Translations under genes and position numbers: made by a program
The notes under the pieces: generated by a model
The model's input: the letters and a program-made list of their open reading frames with translations, nothing else
Databases searched by the model: none
Told to the model about the DNA's origin: nothing
In this document: piece after piece, positions 44,126-52,225 of the stretch
Layout: each line of letters opens with the position of its first letter
How positions within the stretch are numbered: position 1 is the first letter of the stretch
DNA from: Streptomyces aculeolatus
GTDB lineage: Bacteria; Actinomycetota; Actinomycetes; Streptomycetales; Streptomycetaceae
DNA: 64,000 nt
Assembly (NCBI RefSeq): GCF_020400605.1
Contig: NZ_JAINRD010000006.1
Coordinates: 186,001-250,000, forward strand
Direction of reading: 5' to 3'

Positions 44126-45526
44126 TCAGGCGGTCGCCGTCGCCGGGTCCTCCGTCGCAGAACCCTCTTGGGGGTCGTCCTCCGGACGGCCCCCTTCGGC
44201 GTACTCGGCGAAGCCCGGCAGCCACTCCGTCAGCTCCTCGCGCATCCGCACCTGGGCGCCGAGCTGGCAGAGCACCCCGATGGTGCTCAGCGTCACCCGG
44301 TGTATCAGCAGATACGACGGCGGCAGGTTGAGCTGGCGGCCCAACTGGTGCGCGGGGTTGCGGGGATCGGCGATCCGGGCCGCCTGCGTACGCATCCACT
44401 CCCGGCTGAAGGCGAACTCCGGCACCGCCGCCGGCTCGATGATCGGCACCAGATAGTCGATCACCGCCTCCGGGTCCAGCTCCACGTCCGGCTTCACGAA
44501 CCCCTGCTCCCGCAGCAGCTCGTAGACGTCGTCCGCCTGGCCGTCGAGCGTCATCCCGAGGGCGGTGCCGATCTCCTCCGGCAGCCCGCCCGGCAGCCTG
44601 TCCACCGTGCCGAAGTCCATCACCCCGAGCCGCCACTCCTCCGGCTCGCCCTCCTTCACCAGCCGGAAGTTGCCCGGGTGCGGGTCGGCGTGCAACAGGC
44701 CCGTACGCGCCGTGCCGGCGAAGAGGAACCGCGCCAGCAACTGACCCACCCGGTCGCGCTCCACCCGCGAGCCGTCCGCTATCAGCTCCGAGACCGGCAC
44801 CCCGTCCAGCCACTCGGTGACCAGCACCTGGTCCGCCTGGTGCACCACGGCCGGCACCAGCACGTCCGGGTCGTCCGCGAACTCCTCCGCGTACGTGCTC
44901 TGGGACCGCGCCTCCAGCTCGTAGTCCAACTCCTCCGAGACCCGGTCCCGCAGCTCCTGGATCAGCGGCTTGACGTCCAGCCCCGGCACCAGCGGCCCCA
45001 ACAGCCGCGCGAAGCGGCCCAACTGCGCCAGGTCCGACAGCAGCGCCTTGCCCGCGCCCGGGTACTGCACCTTCACCGCCACCTCGCGGCCGTCGTGCCA
45101 CACCGCCCGGTGCACCTGCCCGATCGACGCCGCCGCCGCGGGCGTGTCCCCGAACTCCAGGAAGAGATCGCGCCAGTCGGGGCCCAGCCGCTCCGCCAGC
45201 GCGCCGTGCACCGTGCGCACCGGCATCGGCGGCGCCGCCTCCTGCAGCTTGGTCAGGGCCGCGCGATACGGCCCCGCTATCTCCTCCGGCAGCGCGGACT
45301 CGAAGACGGACAGCGCCTGCCCGAACTTCATCGCCCCGCCCTTCAGCTCGCCCAGCGTCTTGAACAACTGCTCGGCGGTGCGCTGCTGGAGCTCGCGGGC
45401 GACCAGCTCCGCCGGCCGGCCGCCGAGCCGCTTGCCGAGCCCCCAGGTGGCCCGCCCGGCGAAGCCCACCGGCAGCGAGGCCAGCCTGGCCGTACGCGTG
45501 ATCGCCTTGCGCGGAAGGTCAGACAT
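44126..45526 (-). CDS. ABC1/UbiB-family atypical kinase
   Basis: 466 residues. The KxGQ motif is in LGELKGGAMKFGQALSVFES, followed by the Ala-rich nucleotide loop AAAASIGQVHRAVWHDGREVAVKVQYPG, ERK-type EELDYELEARSQ, VLVTEWLDGVPVSEL, and the catalytic region LLHADPHPGNFRLVKEGEPEEWRLGVMDFGTVDRLP (Asp in DPHPGN; DFG). ABC1 proteins are ATPase/kinase-like factors linked to quinone or lipid metabolism in the membrane. Its ATG overlaps the end of the ThiF-like gene by eight bases, so the two are co-translated. The ABC1-ThiF pairing next to whiB7 is shared with mycobacteria as I recall. Confidence 0.93.
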   Translation of the reverse strand: MSDLPRKAITRTARLASLPVGFAGRATWGLGKRLGGRPAELVARELQQRTAEQLFKTLGELKGGAMKFGQALSVFESALPEEIAGPYRAALTKLQEAAPPMPVRTVHGALAERLGPDWRDLFLEFGDTPAAAASIGQVHRAVWHDGREVAVKVQYPGAGKALLSDLAQLGRFARLLGPLVPGLDVKPLIQELRDRVSEELDYELEARSQSTYAEEFADDPDVLVPAVVHQADQVLVTEWLDGVPVSELIADGSRVERDRVGQLLARFLFAGTARTGLLHADPHPGNFRLVKEGEPEEWRLGVMDFGTVDRLPGGLPEEIGTALGMTLDGQADDVYELLREQGFVKPDVELDPEAVIDYLVPIIEPAAVPEFAFSREWMRTQAARIADPRNPAHQLGRQLNLPPSYLLIHRVTLSTIGVLCQLGAQVRMREELTEWLPGFAEYAEGGRPEDDPQEGSATEDPATATA

Positions 45527-46769
45527 GGACCACTCCCGTATCCCGGTCAGCGGCTGCCGCCGCACCGCACCCGCACCTCGGGTGTGGATCGAGCTCCGTC
45601 AACTCCCAGGCCAGGCCCGGCAGCGCGAACTCCAGCCGGGCCCCCGTACAGACCGGAAGCCGCCCGTCGAGAAAAGTCAGCGCGTGGGCGGCCGTCAGCC
45701 CTGCCACCATTGTCGCCAACGCCACATCGCACGCGGCGACCCCCTCCCGATCACCTCCGGCCCGCCACTGGGCGAGCATTCGCGGCCACTCCGGCTCCCG
45801 CTCCGCCCGGGCCGCCGCGAGGCAGCCCGCACAGGCCGAACCACCCGGCAGCACGAGCGGTCCCACCACCCCCGTGCCCTCCAGCACCCCGGCGTACACG
45901 TGCGGAATGCCCGCTTCGCGGTACCGCCGCGCGACCTCCGGATCCGGCGCGTACGCACCGAGCCCGTCCCGCGGCGCCAGCACCACGAGCGACACCGACC
46001 CGCCCTCGCGGCCGCCCCGCGCCGCCGGCCACGGCCCGGCCCGGCGCACCGCGCCCAGGGCCGCGTCCCTCCGCCGCCGCCCGACGTCCGCCGCGCCCAC
46101 ACCGCCCGGCGCCACGTCCCACGGCTCGACGCAGCCGCCGTCGACGACCTCCACCCCGCCGACCCCCGCGGCGGACAGCAGCGCCGCCACCGAGGCGCCC
46201 ACCCGCCCGGCGCCGCGCACCACCACCCGCAGCCCCCGCCGCGCCGCCAGCCGCTCCACGGCGGCACCCGGCTCGGGGTGCACGACGGAGAGCGAAGCCC
46301 GGTCGCCCCCCAGCCGCGCGGGTATCACCCCACCCCGCCGCCGCGCCCCGGACCGCGGCGGCCCGGGCGGCGGCCGATCCGACGGCGGCGGTCCGGACGG
46401 CGGTGGATCGGGCACCGCCGCCGGTCCGGGGCGCGCGGAACGGTGGACGTGGCGTGGAAAGTCGGTGGAGGTCGGGTGGTCGTCCCGGGGAGTTCCCGTG
46501 CCGTTCGGCGGGGGCGGCCCCTCGTCGACCAGCCCGGCCCGCGTCAAACGGGCGACGAGCGTGTCCACGGACCCGGGGGAGAGGCCGAACCTGTGCGCCT
46601 CGCGGCGCAGCGCGTCCAGCCCGCGCGTGCCGTCCAGCCGACGCAGGAACAGCCCCGTCGCCGAGTCCACCGGATGGATCGACACCGCATGTGCCCTGGT
46701 CACGCCCATCTGCATGGTGTGCCTGCCGCGCCAGCTCCGCCGCAGCGCCGGCTTGATCATCGGATGCAT
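45519..46769 (-). CDS. ThiF/E1-like protein with N-terminal winged-helix (RRE-like) domain
   Basis: 416 residues. The N-terminal ~80 residues (HAVSIHPVDSATGLFLRRLDGTRGLDALRREAHRFGLSPGSVDTLVARLTRAGLVDEG) resemble a PqqD-like peptide-recognition domain. A Pro-rich linker follows, then an E1-like Rossmann domain with LRVVVRGAGRVGASVAALLSAAG, VEVVDGGCVEPWDV, and zinc-type CAGC and CGCG pairs. Full E1 enzymes adenylate ubiquitin-like carriers or RiPP leaders; here the usual GDNF-like loop is not clear, so activity is uncertain. The ATG at 46769 follows a GAGGGGGG site. No RiPP precursor gene is visible nearby. Confidence 0.82.
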   Translation of the reverse strand: MHPMIKPALRRSWRGRHTMQMGVTRAHAVSIHPVDSATGLFLRRLDGTRGLDALRREAHRFGLSPGSVDTLVARLTRAGLVDEGPPPPNGTGTPRDDHPTSTDFPRHVHRSARPGPAAVPDPPPSGPPPSDRPPPGPPRSGARRRGGVIPARLGGDRASLSVVHPEPGAAVERLAARRGLRVVVRGAGRVGASVAALLSAAGVGGVEVVDGGCVEPWDVAPGGVGAADVGRRRRDAALGAVRRAGPWPAARGGREGGSVSLVVLAPRDGLGAYAPDPEVARRYREAGIPHVYAGVLEGTGVVGPLVLPGGSACAGCLAAARAEREPEWPRMLAQWRAGGDREGVAACDVALATMVAGLTAAHALTFLDGRLPVCTGARLEFALPGLAWELTELDPHPRCGCGAAAAADRDTGVVHV

Positions 46770-46826
46770 CGCGCCCCCCTCGTTCCCCGGACACTCTGCC
46801 AGCCCGCCGCCGCACCTCATCATGAG

Positions 46827-46835
46827 TTATCCACA
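46827..46835. promoter_or_regulatory. DnaA box (TTATCCACA) between thiF-like and ygjP-like genes
   Basis: An exact copy of the consensus high-affinity DnaA box, 58 bases upstream of the minus-strand ThiF-like start. Confidence 0.55.
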
Positions 46836-46938
46836 GGTGCCGGAAAAAGTATTACGAATCGGCTGCGGTGTCCGTGACGGTCCCGCACACCTGCTCCTGG
46901 CCGGGACTTTCTCCGCCCTGAACAGGTAACGTCGTGCC

Positions 46939-47523
46939 GTGCCCGCTGACCCAGAGCACAGCCCAGGACGGCCGAAACCGTCGCGAGCGGTCGAGGTCAG
47001 ACGCAGTGCGCGCAGACGCAGGACCGTTTCCGCATATCGCGAGGGCGACCGCACCGTCGTGCTGATCCCCGCCCGCATGAGCGAGGCGGAGGAGCAGCGC
47101 TGGGTCACGGTCATGCTCGACAAGCTGCAGGCCCAGGAGAACCGGCGGATGCCGGGCGATGCCGAACTGGCCGACCGCGCCCAGCGGCTGTCCGCCCAGT
47201 ACCTCGACGGGCGGGCCCGGCCCAGCAGCGTGCGGTGGGTCACCAACCAGAACACCCGCTGGGGCTCCTGCACCCCCGCCGAGGGCACGATCCGCCTCTC
47301 GCACCGGCTGAAGGGCATGCCCGAGTACGTCATCGACTACGTGCTGATCCACGAGCTGGCACACCTGCTCGTGCCGGGCCACGGCCCCCGCTTCTGGGAC
47401 CTCGTCGGCGCCTACCCCCGCACCGAGCGCGCCCGCGGCTACCTGGAGGGCGTGGTCGCCGGCGAGAGCCTGCCCTTCATCCCCCGCCCCGCGCCGACCA
47501 GCCCCCCGCCCGGTACCGACTAG
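46939..47523 (+). CDS. YgjP/M48-like zinc metallopeptidase
   Basis: 194 residues. The core has RWVTNQNTRWGSCTPAEGTIRLSHRLKGMPEYVIDYVLIHELAHLLVPGHGPRFWDLVGAYPR, in which HELAH plus the downstream GHGPRFW glutamate/histidine-type site are the signature of DUF45/YgjP (WSS-like gluzincin) proteins. Probably cytoplasmic and of unknown substrate; relatives are linked to DNA-protein crosslink handling or tRNA/ribosome roles, none proven here. TAACGT (46927-46932) lies six bases before the GTG, giving a leaderless pattern. It is divergent from the ThiF-like gene. Confidence 0.9.
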   Translation: MPADPEHSPGRPKPSRAVEVRRSARRRRTVSAYREGDRTVVLIPARMSEAEEQRWVTVMLDKLQAQENRRMPGDAELADRAQRLSAQYLDGRARPSSVRWVTNQNTRWGSCTPAEGTIRLSHRLKGMPEYVIDYVLIHELAHLLVPGHGPRFWDLVGAYPRTERARGYLEGVVAGESLPFIPRPAPTSPPPGTD

Positions 47524-47524
47524 C

Positions 47525-47556
47525 CCGGGTCTGCCGTTCGGACCTTGCCGGGACCG
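47525..47556. repeat. Half copy of the REP-like repeat
   Basis: GGGTCTGCCGTTCGG followed by CTTGCCGG repeats the left arm found at 4846, but no matching right arm follows, so it is a solo half element just after the ygjP-like stop. Confidence 0.5.
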
Positions 47557-47614
47557 GGAGCGTCGGCGGTCTCCCATTCCTGCCTGGACCCCCCGGCGGC
47601 TTCTGGCTACGCTG

Positions 47615-47628
47615 TGGGAGCGCTCCCA
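47615..47628. promoter_or_regulatory. CebR operator (TGGGAGCGCTCCCA)
   Basis: An exact perfect 14-bp palindrome identical to the published Streptomyces CebR box, the LacI-family repressor released by cellobiose or cellotriose. It lies 30 bases before the start of the secreted Cip1-like gene. Confidence 0.85.
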
Positions 47629-47658
47629 TCCACGCGCCCCCACGCCCCTGGAGGACCC

Positions 47659-48501
47659 ATGGCGCTCTTCTCCGCTCGCTCACCCCGCCCGCGCGCCCAC
47701 CGTCCGCGCGCCCCCCGCGGCATGGCATTCGCCCTGCTCGGCGCGGTCCTCACGGCGCTCACCGGCACGGCGGCACCCGCGGGCGCCGCGCCGACCCCGA
47801 CACCGACATCGGCGTGTGCGGCCAACGGCTTCTGCGAGGACTTCGAGTCCCAGACCGGCACCCAGCCCTCCGGCCGTTGGAGCTTCCAGGCCGCCGACTG
47901 CTCCGGTACGGGCACCGTCACCGTGGACACCTCGGTCGCCCACGGCGGTACGACGTCCCTTCGGGTGAACGGCGGCGAGGGGTACTGCAACCACGCCTTC
48001 GCCGGCACGGCACTCGATGACGTACCGGCGGGATCCGGGCTGTACGTGCGCTTCTGGGTCCGGCACACCACCGCGCTGCCCGCCCAGCACGTCACGTTCC
48101 TCGCCATGCAGGACACGCACGCCCGCGACACCGACCTGCGCATGGGCGGGCAGAACGCCGCCCTGCAGTGGAACCGCGAGTCCGACGACGCCACGCTGCC
48201 CGCCCAGAGCCCGGCGGGCGTCGCGCTGAGCGAGCCGCTGCCGGTGGACACGTGGTCGTGCCTGGAGTTCCGGGTCGAGCCGGCCGGCAGGCTGCAGACG
48301 TGGCTGGACGGCGAGAGCGTCGAAGGACTGATCGTCGACGACACCCCCACCCAGGACGTCGACGCGCAGTGGCTGAACGGCGGCACCTGGCAGCCCGTGC
48401 TCGCGGACCTGCGCCTGGGCTGGGAGAGCTACGGCCAGGGCACCGACACCCTCTGGTATGACGACGTCGCCGTGGGCACCGACCGCGTCGGCTGTGCCTG
48501 A
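47659..48501 (+). CDS. Secreted Cip1-like polysaccharide-active protein
   Basis: 280 residues. A Sec-type signal peptide (basic, then MAFALLGAVLTALTGTAAPAGAA) precedes a short Thr/Pro linker and one jelly-roll domain: ACAANGFCEDFESQTGTQPSGRWSF, TTSLRVNGGEGYCNHAF, GSGLYVRFWVRHTTALPAQHVTFLAM, DLRMGGQNAALQWNRESDDATLP, TWSCLEFRVEPAGRLQTWLDGESV and LADLRLGWESYGQGTDTLWYDDVAVG. This order resembles Cip1, a fungal protein co-induced with cellulases and structurally like polysaccharide lyases. The ATG at 47659 follows GGAGGA. The CebR box upstream fits control by cello-oligosaccharides. Substrate not proven. Confidence 0.8.
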   Translation: MALFSARSPRPRAHRPRAPRGMAFALLGAVLTALTGTAAPAGAAPTPTPTSACAANGFCEDFESQTGTQPSGRWSFQAADCSGTGTVTVDTSVAHGGTTSLRVNGGEGYCNHAFAGTALDDVPAGSGLYVRFWVRHTTALPAQHVTFLAMQDTHARDTDLRMGGQNAALQWNRESDDATLPAQSPAGVALSEPLPVDTWSCLEFRVEPAGRLQTWLDGESVEGLIVDDTPTQDVDAQWLNGGTWQPVLADLRLGWESYGQGTDTLWYDDVAVGTDRVGCA

Positions 48502-48520
48502 CGCCGCTGACGGCGTCCCC

Positions 48521-48558
48521 GCCCGGCCCGGGTCCGTACGGACGGACCCGGGCCGGGC
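48521..48558. terminator. Strong bidirectional hairpin terminator
   Basis: A perfect 17-bp stem (48521-48537 with 48542-48558) with an ACGG loop between two convergent secreted-protein genes. Confidence 0.85.
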
Positions 48559-48581
48559 CGGCGCGTGCTTCCGGGCGGCGT

Positions 48582-49799
48582 TCAGCAGGTGTTCTGCGAG
48601 GAGTTGACCAACTCGACGTTCCGTACGACGGTGTTCTCGCCGCACGGATTCTCGTTGATCGCGGAGTTCGTCACCCGGACGTTCTGCAGGGTGATGTCCC
48701 GGTTGTTGGCGAACTCGCCGCGGGCCGCGAGGCGGATGTCGCCCGGTCCCGCGATGGTGCCGCTCTCGCCGGCGATGGTGACGTTGTAACAGTTCTCCAC
48801 GAGGACGGCGTTGCTGCCGGTGTCGGCGATGTCGACGCGGTCGATGACCGCGCCGCCGCTCTCGGAGACGCAGAAGATCCCGCGCCCGCCGCCGCGCGCG
48901 ATGACCTGGTCGACGTGCACGTTCGTCGCGTAGCTGCCGCCGATGCGGCCGTTGCGGTTGGCCATGCGGAAGGCGGCGTAGCCGGTGCCGGTGCCCGCGT
49001 CGACGGCGTCGACCGTGCCGATGTCCGCGTTGACGGTCTCGTTGAGCAGCAGGCCGGACTCTCCGACGTCGCGGGCGGTCACGGAGCCGATGGTCAGGCC
49101 GTCCACGCCGTACGTCTCCACCGCATGGGAGCCGGCGCCGGAGACGTACACGTCGTCGATCCGTACGTTCCGGGTGGGCTCGGTGGTGTTGTACCGGTCG
49201 ACGCGCACGCCGATGCCGCCGCCGGACAGGCGCATGTCTATCTGCCCGAGGTGGACGTCGGTGGCGTTGCGGATGAACACGCCGTACAGCGGGGTGCCGG
49301 TGACGCTGAGGTGCTGCACCTCGACGTCGGTGACCCCGCGGGCGTAGACCGGCGCCATGTCGCCGGCGGACGCGCCGGTGACGTTGATGGTGCCGCACAC
49401 GTCGAGTGCGGTGTGGCTGGGCAGTCCCAGCCGGGTGTCGGCGCGCATGGTGCCGTCGCCGCGGACGACGACGCGTTCCTTGGATGTGCGGTTCGGGGTG
49501 AGGCTGCCCACGGCGGCGCCCATTGCGGAGAGCATGTCGTCGCCGGTGTAGACGACGTCGCCGCCGTGGCGCGCGGTCCAGGTACCGCCGTCCTTGACGG
49601 CCTCGGCCTGGTACGTGCCCGCGCCGCAGTCCTGTGTTGCGGCACCGGCCGCCGCCCGCGGGGCGGGCCGCTCCGGCTCACCCCAGGCGTTGCCGGGCAC
49701 CGTCAGGACCGTCGCCGTCAGGACCGTTGCCGCGGCGCCCGCGACGAGGACGGGGGAGGTGCGCGTACCGCGTTGCGGTCTGCCTGATCGCCGAGCCAT
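48582..49799 (-). CDS. Secreted right-handed beta-helix (pectate-lyase-like) protein
   Basis: 405 residues. Signal peptide MARRSGRPQRGTRTSPVLVAGAAATVLTATVLTVPGNAWG, then a mature protein of parallel beta-helix coils: repeated short strands such as VTDVEVQHLSVTGTPLYGVFIRNATDVHLGQIDM, RNVRIDDVYVSGAGSHAVETYGVDGLTIGSVTARDVGESGLLLNETVNADIG and AVLVENCYNVTIAG. Such folds are typical of pectate lyases, polygalacturonases and related depolymerases. Paired cysteines suit an extracellular site. No pectate-lyase catalytic motif can be named with confidence. The ATG at 49799 follows GAAGGAG. An inverted repeat about 50 bases upstream may be its operator. Confidence 0.83.
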   Translation of the reverse strand: MARRSGRPQRGTRTSPVLVAGAAATVLTATVLTVPGNAWGEPERPAPRAAAGAATQDCGAGTYQAEAVKDGGTWTARHGGDVVYTGDDMLSAMGAAVGSLTPNRTSKERVVVRGDGTMRADTRLGLPSHTALDVCGTINVTGASAGDMAPVYARGVTDVEVQHLSVTGTPLYGVFIRNATDVHLGQIDMRLSGGGIGVRVDRYNTTEPTRNVRIDDVYVSGAGSHAVETYGVDGLTIGSVTARDVGESGLLLNETVNADIGTVDAVDAGTGTGYAAFRMANRNGRIGGSYATNVHVDQVIARGGGRGIFCVSESGGAVIDRVDIADTGSNAVLVENCYNVTIAGESGTIAGPGDIRLAARGEFANNRDITLQNVRVTNSAINENPCGENTVVRNVELVNSSQNTC

Positions 49800-49850
49800 A
49801 TTGCCAACTCCTTCACGTGGGGGAGGTGAGGAAGAGGCCCCTGGCGGCGG

Positions 49851-49870
49851 CTGTTCGTAATATCGAACAG
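49851..49870. promoter_or_regulatory. Operator-like inverted repeat upstream of the beta-helix gene
   Basis: CTGTTCG TAATAT CGAACAG: perfect 7-base arms around six A/T bases, ~55 bases before the gene start, with a further partial copy (GTTCGCCATATCGCG) directly after it. Arms of the TTCG...CGAA type are common for IclR-family and related regulators. Confidence 0.5.
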
Positions 49871-49993
49871 CGTTCGCCATATCGCGGACAAGCTAACCGG
49901 CGTGACATGGGTCGTCAATGGAGAGGCACGAAGCGCCCGCCGGCGGGGAACGGTTGCCCCCGCCGTCGCCGCAAAGGCGTTGCGGTACCGGGC

Positions 49994-50524
49994 TCAGGCC
50001 AGCCGCGCCCGCGTGCGCTCCATGAGCGCCGCCACGGACGGGTCGGCGACGCCGGCCACCTCGTCGTACCCGTACCAGCGCAGGTCCAGCGACTCCTCGC
50101 TGATCTCCGGCACCGCATCCGCGGGGGCCAGCGCCGCGTACTGCACGTCCAGGTGCCAGGCGCACGGCGTGTGGTGCCGGTCGAGGCCCACCGGTCCGCC
50201 GGGGAGCAGCGTGAGGCCCGCCATACCCGACTCCTCGCGGGCCTCCCGCAGCGCCGCCGCGGCCAGCGTCGCGTCCTCCGGCTCGCAGTGGCCACCCGTC
50301 TGCAGCCACATGTTCAGCTTGCGGTGGAGGGTCAGCAGCACCCGCTCGCGCGCCGTGTCGACGATCAGCGCGCTGGCCGTCACATGTCCGTCCGCGCACG
50401 GCTTGTACATCCCGTCGGGATGCGCCGCCAGGTACTCCACGTATGTGAGGCGGAGCGCGTCCTGACCGCCGTCAGGCGCGCTCCACTCCTTCAGTACGCG
50501 CTCGGCGTCGTCCCGCAGCGTCAC
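49994..50524 (-). CDS. Nudix hydrolase
   Basis: 176 residues. The Nudix box is complete: GGHCEPEDATLAAAALREAREESGMAGL, with the REUxEExG core binding metal. It is preceded by HVTASALIVDTARERVLLTLHRKLNMWLQTGGH and followed by a domain with HTPCAWHLDVQYAAL. Likely cleaves a nucleoside diphosphate linked to another group; the substrate is not clear. The GTG at 50524 overlaps the stop of the upstream DUF2342 gene (GTGA), so the two are translationally coupled. No signal peptide. Confidence 0.9.
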   Translation of the reverse strand: MTLRDDAERVLKEWSAPDGGQDALRLTYVEYLAAHPDGMYKPCADGHVTASALIVDTARERVLLTLHRKLNMWLQTGGHCEPEDATLAAAALREAREESGMAGLTLLPGGPVGLDRHHTPCAWHLDVQYAALAPADAVPEISEESLDLRWYGYDEVAGVADPSVAALMERTRARLA

Positions 50525-52050
50525 TTGTCCGTGTCGCCCTTGCCGCCGCCCTGCCCGTCCTGCTCGTCCTCGCCGTCCGGCCCGGCCTTCTCCTCGGGCC
50601 CGCTCTTGTCCTCCGGCGCGGCCTTGCCCTCGCCGCCGGTGCCGGAGCCCGAGCCACCCGGCTCGGCGTCGCCGCCCGAGCCCAGCAGCTTCTCCAGCTC
50701 CGAGAAGTCCACCTGCTCGCTGTGCACGAACCCGTCCGGGTCGTCCAGGTCCGCTGCCGTCGGCAGCATGTCGGGGTGCGCCCACAGCGCGTCCCGCCCG
50801 TCGACCCCGCGCGCGTCCGCCAGCGACGCCCACAGCCGCGAGGCGTCCCGCAGCCGCCGCGGGCGCAGCTCCAGCCCGATGAGGGTCGCGAACGTCTGCT
50901 CCGCCGGACCGCCCGTGGCGCGCCTGCGGCGCAGCGCCTCGCGCAGCGAGTTCAGCGACGGGGCGTCCAGGTGGGGCTCCGCGGCGGCGTGCACGACCGC
51001 GTCGACCCAGCCCTCGACCAGCGCGAGCGCCGTCTCCAGCCGGGCCAGCGCCGCCTTCTGCTCCGGGGTGTCCTCCGGCTGGAACATGCCCTGCTGCAGC
51101 GCCTCCTGCAACTGCTCGGGGCGCTCGATGTCGACCTGGCCGACCAGATCCTCCAGCTTGGACGTGTCCACCTTGATGCCGCGCGCGTAACCCTCGACCG
51201 CGCCGAACAGGTGCGAGCGCAGCCACGGCACGTGGGCGAAGAGCCGCTGGTGCGCCGCCTCGCGCAGCGCCAGGTACAGCCGGACCTCGTCCAGCGGCAC
51301 GCCCAGGCCCTCGCTGAACCTCTTGATGTTCACCGGCAGCAGCGCAGCCTTGCCCGCGGGACCCAGCGGCAGCCCGATGTCGGTGGAGCCGACGACCTCG
51401 CCGGCCAGCACCCCCACCGCCTGCCCGATCTGGGTACCGAACATGGCTCCGCCCATCGAGCGCATCATGCCGATGAGCGGGCCGGCCATTGCCTGCATCT
51501 CCTCCGGCAGCACACCGCCCATCGCGGCGCCCACGCGCTCGGCGACCGGGTCGACCAGCTCCTTCCACACCGGAAGCGTCGCCTCGACCCACTCCGCGCG
51601 GCTCCAGGCCAGCGCGGCGCCCGACCCGGAGGGCAGCGACGTCGCGCCGTCCAGCCACAGGTCCGCCAGCCGTACGGACTCCTCGACCGCCTTGCGCTCG
51701 GAGTCCCCGACGCTGGCGTCCTTCGAGTCGTCGGCAGCGCCCTGGGCGACGGTCTGCCTGGCGATGTCCTTGGCCATGTCCCAGTTGACCGGCCCGCCCT
51801 CGTAGCTCAGCATCTGGCCGAGCTGCTGGAAGGCGGCGCCCAGGTCCTGCGGGCCCATGGCACCGCCCTGGCCGCCCAGGGAGCCGAAGAGGGCCGCAAA
51901 CGGGTTCTGCGGGTCGCTGCCGGCGCCCCCGAAGCCGAACGGGTCCCGGCTGCTCCGGTCGCCGTCCCCCTTGCGGGCACCCTTGTCGTCGCCCTCGCCG
52001 TCGTCGTCCGGCTCCTTCGGGGGGCCGAATCCGAATGGGGTGTCACTCAC
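50521..52050 (-). CDS. DUF2342 putative zinc-dependent metalloprotease
   Basis: 509 residues. The N-terminal ~90 residues and the C-terminal ~60 are low-complexity, acidic and Gly-rich. The central domain has MAGPLIGMMRSMGGAMFGTQIGQAVGVLAGEVVGSTDIGLPLG and LYLALREAAHQRLFAHVPWLRSHL, in which REAAH is the family's replacement for HExxH, then LVEGWVDAVVHAAAEPHL. Actinobacterial relatives sit beside the Lon/PDZ and UPF0182 genes in mycobacteria too. Function unknown, and activity as a protease is only inferred. The GTG at 52050 follows GAGGAAACC. Confidence 0.87.
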   Translation of the reverse strand: MSDTPFGFGPPKEPDDDGEGDDKGARKGDGDRSSRDPFGFGGAGSDPQNPFAALFGSLGGQGGAMGPQDLGAAFQQLGQMLSYEGGPVNWDMAKDIARQTVAQGAADDSKDASVGDSERKAVEESVRLADLWLDGATSLPSGSGAALAWSRAEWVEATLPVWKELVDPVAERVGAAMGGVLPEEMQAMAGPLIGMMRSMGGAMFGTQIGQAVGVLAGEVVGSTDIGLPLGPAGKAALLPVNIKRFSEGLGVPLDEVRLYLALREAAHQRLFAHVPWLRSHLFGAVEGYARGIKVDTSKLEDLVGQVDIERPEQLQEALQQGMFQPEDTPEQKAALARLETALALVEGWVDAVVHAAAEPHLDAPSLNSLREALRRRRATGGPAEQTFATLIGLELRPRRLRDASRLWASLADARGVDGRDALWAHPDMLPTAADLDDPDGFVHSEQVDFSELEKLLGSGGDAEPGGSGSGTGGEGKAAPEDKSGPEEKAGPDGEDEQDGQGGGKGDTDK

Positions 52051-52225
52051 GGTTTCCTCGGCTCGTCGGGCCGCCTGCACCGGGCCGGCGGCGTACGCCC
52101 TCCACTACCTCCACCCTATGCCGCTTCGTATGCCTGCACGATGTCCTGGCGCCCGCCGCCACCGCTGCGGGTGCGGCTGGGGCAGGATGGATGGAACTAC
52201 TGCACACAACAGCTGGAGCCGCCCG

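Noticed and set aside
45519..46769. RiPP (TOMM or lanthipeptide) biosynthetic cluster
   Set aside because: Only an E1-like/RRE-like protein is present. No precursor peptide, cyclodehydratase, dehydrogenase or transporter lies near it, and the neighbours are conserved housekeeping genes.
40419..46835. Replication origin
   Set aside because: Three DnaA boxes are far fewer than the clusters at a Streptomyces oriC, and dnaA, dnaN, gyrB and rpmH are absent.
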